A DNA stretch of 64,000 bases from Paenibacillus zeisoli. Its GTDB lineage: Bacteria > Bacillota > Bacilli > Paenibacillales > Paenibacillaceae. The stretch's first letter is position 1, and each line of letters begins with the position of its first letter. This document shows, piece by piece, positions 57,689-64,000 of this stretch. A model generated the notes under the pieces. It saw nothing but the letters and a program-made list of their open reading frames with translations. It made no database searches and had not been told where the DNA came from. Where the stretch lies: contig NZ_RZNX01000002.1 in the NCBI RefSeq assembly GCF_003994465.1, positions 147,444 to 211,443 of the forward strand. The letters are read 5' to 3'. Made by a program: the position numbers and the translations under genes.

Positions 57689-58028
57689 TTACGCCTACCT
57701 GCTCGGCAACATTCTACTGCTGGTTACCGGGCAAATTCTATTCAAGATCGGCCTGCAGAAGAATGGCGGCCTGTCCGGTATGGGACAATGGGCCAAGCTG
57801 ATCTTCTCGCCGACCATCCTCGGCGGGCTTGCCCTGTACGGCATTGCCACATTACTCTGGTTCGCAGTGCTGAACCGGCTGCCGCTTACGGTGGCCTACC
57901 CGATGCAGAGTCTGGCTTATGTCTTCGCCATGGTTGCTGCTTACTTTATCTTCGGTGAAGTGATCACTGTGACCAAGATTGCGGGTGTGGCCGTTATTCT
58001 GGTGGGCGTGTATCTGCTGGCGAAATAA
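57672..58028 (+). CDS. EamA/SMR-fold small membrane protein, ArnE-like flippase candidate
   Basis: 118 aa with four membrane helices of the drug/metabolite-transporter fold. NILLLVTGQILFKIGLQKNGG at the N-terminus and LPLTVAYPMQSLAYVFAMVAAYFIFGE near 75-100 resemble ArnE/ArnF and SMR proteins; the SMR catalytic Glu is replaced by Gln (TGQ), as in lipid-sugar flippase subunits. It probably moves the undecaprenyl-phosphate sugar made by the GT2 to the outer face for the GT39-like enzyme. Last gene of the operon. Confidence 0.78.
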   Translation: MDKMISYAYLLGNILLLVTGQILFKIGLQKNGGLSGMGQWAKLIFSPTILGGLALYGIATLLWFAVLNRLPLTVAYPMQSLAYVFAMVAAYFIFGEVITVTKIAGVAVILVGVYLLAK

Positions 58029-58281
58029 TAGGTTTTTATGCTATATAGACTGAACAATTGAATTACATTAGAGGCAGCCATGTGAAATGTTCTTCCAATC
58101 GCTGTTGTTCCCAGATTTCTTTTATTAAATTTATTAGGTAGAAGTCCGGTCACAAAGAATATGCTTCCGATGCAGCTTTCTTTCAGAAAGCTTGTAGGCG
58201 AACGCTTCGCTTCTCCAGAATCATTTCACACTCTTGCCTATGAGTAATTCATAAATTCAACTTATATATTAAAGAACACAC
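58029..58281. other. AT-rich gap without a recognised gene
   Basis: About 250 bp after the glycosylation operon. AGCTTTC/GAAAGCT forms a small hairpin near 58174-58192. No frame has a ribosome site and a protein-like sequence. Confidence 0.4.
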
Positions 58282-58317
58282 AAACAAGGCGCTCCCTTAT
58301 CCGGGAGCGCCTTGTTT
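58282..58317. terminator. Bidirectional intrinsic terminator
   Basis: AAACAAGGCGCTCCC (58282-58296) pairs perfectly with GGGAGCGCCTTGTTT (58303-58317). It lies before the convergent MMPL gene. Confidence 0.85.
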
Positions 58318-58352
58318 AATGCTGTTGGACGCTATTTTCGCTAATTAGCTAC

Positions 58353-60584
58353 TTACATACCTCGTTCAGCATGCGAGCCGGCACGGTCCTCAGCTGGCAC
58401 GTGCTTGCCCGGCCAGAAGGCCCAGCGGCCGAGCAGCACGGTAATGGCCGGAACCAGGAACGGCCGTACGATGAAGGTATCCAGCAGCACGCCGACGGCC
58501 GTGATGATGCCGAAATGCACGAGCACCTGGATCGGCAGGCTCGCGAGTACCGCGAACGTGCCGGCAAGTATGATGCCGGCTGAGGTAATCACGGAGCCCG
58601 TCTCGCTGACACCTTGGCGTATGGCCTCTTTGAGCGGCATATGCTTTCTTTTCTCCCAAATGCTTGAGATCATGAAGATATTGTAGTCTTCACCCAATGC
58701 CACCAGGAAGACGAAGGAATAGAGCGGAATCGCACCCTGAATGGCGTCTGCACCCATCCCATAGTGAAGAATAATCCACCCGAGGCCCAGAGCCGAGAAA
58801 TACGACAGAATGACCGTAAGCACCAGGTATACAGTAGCTACCACAGAGCGTAGATAGAGAAGCAGCAGCAGGGTGATTAGACCAATGACAACAGGAATAA
58901 TGATGCGCGTATCGCGATCCCCGGTAACCTTGGTGTCATACTGCGTGGCCGTAGCCCCGCTGATCCAGACGGATTGTTCGGGTGCCGGAACGCCTGCTGC
59001 CTCAAGGGATTGCTCTGCCGCAAGACGCAGGTCCGGAATACGATCCATTGCTTCCATGGAGTAAGGATTCAGATTGAACTGCACGTCATAGGTAAGAATC
59101 TGCGGATTCTCCTTGCCCTTTTGCGGCTCGCCTACCTTATCCACATAATCCAGGGCTTTTAGCTTCTCACCCAGATCCGTCTCTTTGCCTTTCGTATCCA
59201 CCATTAATTTAACCGGAGCGAGCTCCCCCTTCGAGAACTGCTTACCTATGATATCGAACCCTTCTCTGGAAGCCATGTCCTTTGGAAAAGAGGATAAGAT
59301 GTCATAAGTAAATTTAATCTGTGACGAGAATGATGCGAGAACGCCGAGTACGAGAACCGTGATGATCATAACGGCCCATGGTCTGCGCACGACCAAGCTG
59401 CCAATCCGCATTTTGCCCGGCTTACGCTCTCGAACGGGTCTGCCTTTGGCCCGTGCACGTTCCTGTTCCATTTCCGGTGTACGCGGAATGAACGGCCAGA
59501 AGGATACCCGTCCGAAGATGGCTAGGAGAGCCGGCACCAGCGTAAGACTGGCTATGCCCATAATGAGAATGGAAATGCTGAACGGAATTGCAAAACGGTG
59601 GTAAGAGCCATATTCAGCCAACAGCAGCGCGAACAGAGACAGTACTACTGTGAACCCGCTCATGGCAATCGCACCGGATGAGCTTGTAATGGCTCCGAGC
59701 AGGGCCTTGCTCTTGCTGCCTTCTTCATGAAGCAGCTGGCGGAACCGAGAGATCAGGAACAGGCAGTAATCGGTTCCGGCCCCGAACAGCAGCACGGTCA
59801 TAATCGATATCGACTGCGAGTCGGCTACGATCCATCCTTTATGGGCCATAATGCCAAGAACGGGGCTGACTACGCCATAAGCAAATCCCACCGCAATAAG
59901 CGGAATCAGCGCCAGAATAGGTGAACGATAGATCAGAAGCAGAATGACAAGTACTAGCACCACAGTAGACAAGAGCAGCGAGAAGTCTGCATTCTTGAAC
60001 AGGCCGGTCGCATCAACCGAGATTCCGACGGGTCCTGTCACCCTGGCCGTCATCTCTCCGCCAGCAGTGTCTGTTACCGCAAAAGGATCGCTGCCGAACT
60101 CCCCGGCGGCCTGACTTTTGAACTGATCCAGGCTCTTCTTGAGCTCATCTGTCTCTGCCGACTTACTGAATATAATCGGTGCAGCCAGCGTGCTGCCGTC
60201 TTTGGACAACTGCGCCTTTAGAGCAGGCAGCGGTGCTTTATGGAGCGGTACAATGAAAGTCTGCTCCGGGAGCGGCGACTTCTCGGCCTGCTCTGTAAGC
60301 TTCTGGATATGGGCCAGATCTTCATCTTTCAGGCCGCCTTCCCTGTGCCATACGATGATGGCCGGCATACCTTCCCCTGTAGGAAATTCACGGCTAGCTA
60401 CCGCTTCCGCCTGAACAGACGGTTTGCTGTCCGATAAATTCGGAGAATTGTTAATCTCCTCTTTGTTCACTCCCGGCCATATTATGCTAAGAAGCGCGGC
60501 CAGGATCACCCATGCTGCCAGAACGATCCATTTGCCGCGCCGACCTGACACCCAGGCACCGAAACTTTTCTTTTGCTGATCCAC
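58353..60584 (-). CDS. MMPL-family RND-type transporter
   Basis: 743 aa from a GTG at 60584 with GGGAGGG upstream. Twelve membrane helices in two halves, each with a large external loop after the first helix. The proton-path motif appears as LLFGAGTDYCLFLISRFRQLL in the first half and LVALGEDYNIFMISSIWEK in the second, the GxxxDY signatures of MMPL proteins (B. subtilis YdfJ/YdgH types). They export lipids or drugs. A perfect AAATGACC/GGTCATTT palindrome 70 bp upstream is a likely repressor site, and a TetR gene is divergent. Confidence 0.88.
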   Translation of the reverse strand: MDQQKKSFGAWVSGRRGKWIVLAAWVILAALLSIIWPGVNKEEINNSPNLSDSKPSVQAEAVASREFPTGEGMPAIIVWHREGGLKDEDLAHIQKLTEQAEKSPLPEQTFIVPLHKAPLPALKAQLSKDGSTLAAPIIFSKSAETDELKKSLDQFKSQAAGEFGSDPFAVTDTAGGEMTARVTGPVGISVDATGLFKNADFSLLLSTVVLVLVILLLIYRSPILALIPLIAVGFAYGVVSPVLGIMAHKGWIVADSQSISIMTVLLFGAGTDYCLFLISRFRQLLHEEGSKSKALLGAITSSSGAIAMSGFTVVLSLFALLLAEYGSYHRFAIPFSISILIMGIASLTLVPALLAIFGRVSFWPFIPRTPEMEQERARAKGRPVRERKPGKMRIGSLVVRRPWAVMIITVLVLGVLASFSSQIKFTYDILSSFPKDMASREGFDIIGKQFSKGELAPVKLMVDTKGKETDLGEKLKALDYVDKVGEPQKGKENPQILTYDVQFNLNPYSMEAMDRIPDLRLAAEQSLEAAGVPAPEQSVWISGATATQYDTKVTGDRDTRIIIPVVIGLITLLLLLYLRSVVATVYLVLTVILSYFSALGLGWIILHYGMGADAIQGAIPLYSFVFLVALGEDYNIFMISSIWEKRKHMPLKEAIRQGVSETGSVITSAGIILAGTFAVLASLPIQVLVHFGIITAVGVLLDTFIVRPFLVPAITVLLGRWAFWPGKHVPAEDRAGSHAERGM

Positions 60585-60653
60585 TCTATTCCCTCCCAAT
60601 ATAATTCAACCAGTTCTACATTCCAACAGTACTAGATCCCAATTCCAAACCAC

Positions 60654-60673
60654 AAATGACCCACCGGTCATTT
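60654..60673. promoter_or_regulatory. Perfect palindrome, TetR-type operator candidate of the MMPL gene
   Basis: AAATGACC (60654-60661) and GGTCATTT (60666-60673) are perfect 8-bp arms around CACC. The inner ATGAC-N6-GTCAT matches the site upstream of the TetR-RND unit at 6065-6080. Confidence 0.6.
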
Positions 60674-60803
60674 CCAAGTCATATTATATATACCCACGTC
60701 GGGTTTCCGCAACCCCAGAAAAAACAAATTTTTTCTATGCCTCGAGTAACTACACGGAAATACAGCCTTTTCTCCTTATCGGCAACAAATTTAAAGGGAT
60801 ATA

Positions 60804-60851
60804 TTGACAAATCTAAGCACACCGTTTAATGTTGACTTAAAGTTAAGTCAA
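60804..60851 (+). promoter_or_regulatory. Promoter and perfect operator of the TetR-DHA2 unit
   Basis: TTGACA (60804-60809) and TAATGT (60827-60832) are spaced by 17 bp. TTGACTTAA-AG-TTAAGTCAA at 60832-60851 is a perfect 9-bp inverted repeat over the expected start, suited to autorepression by the TetR protein encoded just downstream. Confidence 0.75.
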
Positions 60852-60869
60852 AAAAAGGAATGAGACACC

Positions 60870-61511
60870 ATGCCGCGATCAAAGGAAGACAACCAGAAAA
60901 TACGTGAAGAACGAATCAAAGGAATTAGACATGCAACCATTCGTGTATATGCATCCAAAGGATTTTTGGGAACCCAGATGGATGATATTGCGAAGGAGGC
61001 TGGCCTCGCGAAAGGGCTGCTGTATTACTACTTTAAGAGCAAGATTGAGCTGTTTCAGTATGTGTTCAACTCTCTTATGGATGAGGCCTTTCAGTTCTCG
61101 CAGGCACACACTTCTGAGGAAAGGAATCTGGAGCAATCGCTTGAAGCCTTCATTCATTTCTTCCTCTCCTCAGCCTTCGAGAGGCCAGTATATCCATTGG
61201 TCTATAAAATGCTCCCGGAGGATTTAAGCCATGTATTCCCCGACAATGCTCAGGAAATGCAGCAGGCTTTCCACAATCGTTTTAATAGGCCAATGATAGA
61301 ACGGTTCAGATCCGCTATGGACAGAGGAGAAATTCCGGAGGGGAACCCGATGCTGCAAGCACTCTTGTTCACCAGTGGGGTCCTGACGATTTCTCACCTC
61401 ATCGCAAGCAGGCCGTCCATTACAGACGGGAAAGATCAAGAACAAGTCATTGAAGAAATGAAGCAGCAATTATTTCACGGAATATTTGGTAGGAGGAATC
61501 GAAGTGAGTAA
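60870..61511 (+). CDS. TetR-family regulator of a DHA2 efflux pump
   Basis: 213 aa. Helix-turn-helix in residues about 15-60 (YASKGFLGTQMDDIAKEAGLAKG, then LLYYYFKSKIELF); the rest is the ligand domain. AAAGGA lies ten bases before the ATG. Its 3' end overlaps the following MFS gene by 8 bp, so the two are co-expressed. A perfect palindrome sits at its promoter. It is also divergent from the MMPL gene, whose upstream palindrome has a different sequence, so control of both by this protein is not assumed. Confidence 0.85.
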   Translation: MPRSKEDNQKIREERIKGIRHATIRVYASKGFLGTQMDDIAKEAGLAKGLLYYYFKSKIELFQYVFNSLMDEAFQFSQAHTSEERNLEQSLEAFIHFFLSSAFERPVYPLVYKMLPEDLSHVFPDNAQEMQQAFHNRFNRPMIERFRSAMDRGEIPEGNPMLQALLFTSGVLTISHLIASRPSITDGKDQEQVIEEMKQQLFHGIFGRRNRSE

Positions 61512-63036
61512 ACCTTTAAAAGCAAAAGGCTCCATTGTGGTATTTGCCATGGCCTTAGGACTCTTGATGGCATCGCTGGACAACACGATCGTCTCGGCAT
61601 GTATCAGCAGTGTTATTCAGGATTTGAGCGGATTTGAATCGATGAGCTGGGTATTTACAGCTTACATGCTGGCCTCGACCAGCACGATGCTGATCTTCGG
61701 TAAGCTGTCTGATATCCTAGGCAGGAAGCTATTTTACCTGATCGGCATCGCCTTTTTCCTAATTGGCTCTGCCTTGTGCGGTCAAGCACATACGATGGGT
61801 GAACTGATTGCATTCCGTGCGGTTCAGGGAATTGGTTCAGGCGCATTGTTCCCGATCAGCTTCTCCATTATCTACGCCTCATTTCCAGATCAAAAACAAG
61901 CGGCTAAGCTTACCGGGGTATTCGCCGGAATATTCGGGATTTCCTCCGTGTTCGGACCGCAGCTGGGCACCTACATTACGACACACCTTAGCTGGCGCTG
62001 GTGTTTCTATATCAACGTTCCACTCGGCTTGATCTCGTTCTTGCTCCTGCTGTTCGCTGTCAAGGAATCTAAAGCAGCCAGAAAACCGTCGATCGATTAT
62101 CTCGGCACCTTTCTGCTTGTGGTCTCCACCATATCCCTGATGCTGGCTCTTAATTGGGGCGGCAAAGACTATGCATGGAACTCATGGCAAGTTCTCGGAC
62201 TGTTCGCTGTAAGCCTTGTAGGTATCATCCTGTTTATTATTACGGAAAAGAAAGCCAAAGAACCGATCCTGCCGCTGGCCATCTATAAAAACTCTGTGGT
62301 CCGCGGAATCAGTATCCTGTCCTTTATTCAGGGCGTGGTTATGTTCTCGGCGATCACTTATATACCTATCTTCTCTGTTGCTGTCTTGGGGCAAGAGAAC
62401 TCCAACTCTCTTTTGACACCGCTCATGCTTTCCCTCCTGGTAGGTGCCATTGTGGCCGGCGGACTCATGTTCAAGCTTTCTTACCGTGCTTTGCTTGGAG
62501 GATCGTCTCTACTAGGCGCCGGAGCGATATATTTCCTTATGACAGCAAGTCATACAGCAAGCTCCTGGTACATGATCTCGATTATGATCGTGATGGGCAT
62601 CTGCTCCATAGGGCCGCTCATGAGCATTTCCCAAATGGGCATCGCCCAAAATGTAAGTCCAGAATACATCGGCCTATCTTCGTCTCTGGGCGGCTTCTGG
62701 CGCAACATCGGCGCGGTCGTTGGAACTTCCATTACAGCTACTGTAGTCAACAACCAATTTAAGTCCATTCTTGAAGGAAAAGCGGCTTCGGCGCACATCC
62801 CTTCTGACAAAATAGATGCACTCGCAAATCCGCAGCTGATTATGAATGCCAAAGGTTCTCTCCCTGCACCTTGGATCCATACGCTCCAGGACTCACTGGG
62901 AACAGCGATCAATCATGGCTATATTGTAGCGTTCTCGTTCGCGGTACTGGCTATCTTCATTTCGCTTATGATTAAGGGCAAAGCAGCACCTCGCACTGTG
63001 GAACCCGATGCGACTGCCAGCCCTTCCACATCCTAA
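61504..63036 (+). CDS. DHA2-family MFS multidrug transporter (EmrB/QacA type)
   Basis: 510 aa from a GTG at 61504, with AGGAGG seven bases upstream and within the TetR 3' end. Fourteen membrane helices are expected. Motif D1 is LMASLDNTIVSACISSVIQDL near residue 22-42 and motif A is GKLSDILGRKLFYLIG near 68. The family exports amphipathic cations and other drugs by proton antiport. The adjacent TetR and its operator suggest substrate-induced expression. Confidence 0.9.
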   Translation: MSKPLKAKGSIVVFAMALGLLMASLDNTIVSACISSVIQDLSGFESMSWVFTAYMLASTSTMLIFGKLSDILGRKLFYLIGIAFFLIGSALCGQAHTMGELIAFRAVQGIGSGALFPISFSIIYASFPDQKQAAKLTGVFAGIFGISSVFGPQLGTYITTHLSWRWCFYINVPLGLISFLLLLFAVKESKAARKPSIDYLGTFLLVVSTISLMLALNWGGKDYAWNSWQVLGLFAVSLVGIILFIITEKKAKEPILPLAIYKNSVVRGISILSFIQGVVMFSAITYIPIFSVAVLGQENSNSLLTPLMLSLLVGAIVAGGLMFKLSYRALLGGSSLLGAGAIYFLMTASHTASSWYMISIMIVMGICSIGPLMSISQMGIAQNVSPEYIGLSSSLGGFWRNIGAVVGTSITATVVNNQFKSILEGKAASAHIPSDKIDALANPQLIMNAKGSLPAPWIHTLQDSLGTAINHGYIVAFSFAVLAIFISLMIKGKAAPRTVEPDATASPSTS

Positions 63037-63078
63037 TCGCCTCTAGTCGAGTAAAAGCCGACATAGGTTATAAACGCC

Positions 63079-63116
63079 AAACAGCAAGTCTCCAATACTT
63101 TGGAAACTTGCTGTTT
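63079..63116 (+). terminator. Intrinsic terminator after the DHA2 gene
   Basis: AAACAGCAAGT pairs with ACTTGCTGTTT, with TCCA/TGGA inside, followed by GTTTAGTTT. The 63117-63247 gap shows nothing further. Confidence 0.85.
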
Positions 63117-63247
63117 GTTTAGTTTCAGGAATGAGCTGAAAGATGAAGATTGGCTGTCTTATTCAGAGACAAAGGCTATTTATGCGCCGGCCCCTTTTAA
63201 CTGAGCTGACTCTTAGTTATATATTAACTGTTACCACGATCAAGTCG

Positions 63248-64000
63248 TTACCCCGCAACTTCTTGAGCGCTTCTGTTGTTGAACTGGCTGTTATACAGAT
63301 CAGCATAGAAGCCGCCCTTCTGCAGGAGGTCTTCATGTGTGCCCTTCTCGATGACTTTCCCATGATTCATCACCAGAATCAGACTCGCATCCCGGATGGT
63401 GGATAGACGGTGGGCGATAACAAAGCTGGTTCTGTTCTTCATCAGCTCGTTCATCGCTTTCTGGATCAGCACCTCGGTCCGGGTGTCCACGCTGCTCGTT
63501 GCTTCATCCAGAATCAGAATCGACGGATCGGCGAGGATGGCCCGGGCGATGGTCAGCAGCTGCTTCTGTCCCTGGGATATATTCGATGCTTCTTCATTAA
63601 GAATCGTATCGTATCCATCAGGCAGCGTGCGGATGAAATGATCCGCATGTGCCGTCTTGGCTGCCGCAACGACTTCCTCTTCCGTAGCTCCAATACGTCC
63701 GTATGCAATATTGTCCCGAATTGTGCCGTTAAAGAGCCAGGTATCTTGCAGAACCATTCCGAACAAGTTCCGTAGATCACCCCGCTTGAAGTCTGTAATA
63801 TTCACGCCATCTACAGTAATTCGGCCTTCATTCACTTCGTAGAAACGCATAAGCAGGTTAATGAGGGTCGTCTTACCCGCCCCAGTCGGTCCGACAATCG
63901 CGATCGTCTGTCCTTGCTTAACATCTATGTTCATATCCTCAATCAACATTTGCTGATCATTGTATCCGAAGCTTACATGTTCGAAGGCTACGTCTCCCCG
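63248..64000 (-). CDS. ABC exporter ATP-binding domain, C-terminal part (runs off the right edge)
   Basis: The last 250 codons of a gene whose start lies beyond 64000; coding sequence continues to the edge (FEHVSFGY precedes the first in-window Met). Walker A GPTGAGKTT, Q-loop VLQDTWLFNG, Walker B ILILDEATSSVD and H-loop AHRLST are in order. The signature reads NISQGQKQLL, SQGQ instead of SGGQ, common in half-transporter exporters of the MsbA/BmrCD group. A membrane domain would be expected upstream, and such genes often come as a heterodimeric pair. Confidence 0.92.
   Translation of the reverse strand, partial: RGDVAFEHVSFGYNDQQMLIEDMNIDVKQGQTIAIVGPTGAGKTTLINLLMRFYEVNEGRITVDGVNITDFKRGDLRNLFGMVLQDTWLFNGTIRDNIAYGRIGATEEEVVAAAKTAHADHFIRTLPDGYDTILNEEASNISQGQKQLLTIARAILADPSILILDEATSSVDTRTEVLIQKAMNELMKNRTSFVIAHRLSTIRDASLILVMNHGKVIEKGTHEDLLQKGGFYADLYNSQFNNRSAQEVAG

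Noticed and set aside
1..64000. CRISPR arrays, tRNA/rRNA genes, prophage, insertion sequences, toxin-antitoxin or defence islands
   Set aside because: No regularly spaced repeats, cloverleaf-like clusters, transposase or integrase motifs, or known defence domains were seen. The lone HELGH protein has no phage or antitoxin context.

Overview
The window looks like a chromosomal segment of a spore-forming Firmicute, most likely Paenibacillus or a close relative. The evidence is a complete gerA/gerC/gerB spore-germination operon, many TTG and GTG starts behind strong GGAGG-type ribosome binding sites, Gram-positive gene families (SwrC-type RND pump, YhfW-type Rieske oxidoreductase, YjdF, DUF3243) and mid-range GC by eye. 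I see no rRNA, tRNA, CRISPR array, prophage or intact insertion sequence. Genes are mostly single units or short operons closed by clear intrinsic terminators.

Layout, 1-11 kb: a MerR-type regulator with a cobalamin-binding domain carrying the CarH photoreceptor signature; two phospholipase-D-fold proteins (a secreted-type PLD protein and cardiolipin synthase); a TetR plus paired SMR exporters; a TetR plus a large RND pump with a Gly/Ala repeat insertion. 10.6-13.4 kb: TorD-like chaperone, moaA and mobA (molybdenum cofactor). 13.5-21.5 kb: MFS, LacI, a broken SRPBCC gene, nitroreductase, glnS, low-molecular-weight phosphatase, GNAT and a second LacI. 21.6-24.8 kb: a CUT1 sugar ABC importer. 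25-31.2 kb: MFS, an orphan molybdopterin oxidoreductase, a formate/nitrite channel and a Cys42-type NADH oxidase. 31.6-36.2 kb: NAD-binding protein, yjdF with a structured leader, a Fur-boxed siderophore ATPase and FhuF-like reductase, a small MerR unit and DUF3243. 36-44 kb: VanY-type peptidase, DEAD-box helicase, ThuA protein, HemD-like protein, chemoreceptor, and a PerR/winged-helix regulator pair. 44-51 kb: ger operon and YhfW-like protein. 51-58 kb: PadR-HAAS-DUF4097 operon, a zinc metalloprotein, a DNA glycosylase and a four-gene glycosylation operon. 58-64 kb: MMPL transporter, TetR plus DHA2 MFS, and a partial ABC exporter.

How genes fit together: torD, moaA, mobA, the molybdoenzyme, the formate/nitrite channel and NADH oxidase form a scattered anaerobic/redox set. 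GTGAA-N4-TTCAC palindromes (Rex- or FNR-type) sit upstream of torD/moaA, the channel and, in three copies, NADH oxidase. Several efflux genes have adjacent TetR regulators and strong palindromic operators. Two of these operators, upstream of the RND unit and of the MMPL gene, share the form ATGAC-N6-GTCAT.

Functions are assigned by reading motifs and gene context; no database search was possible. Starts were moved from the longest frame where a ribosome binding site indicated it, and this is stated in each entry.
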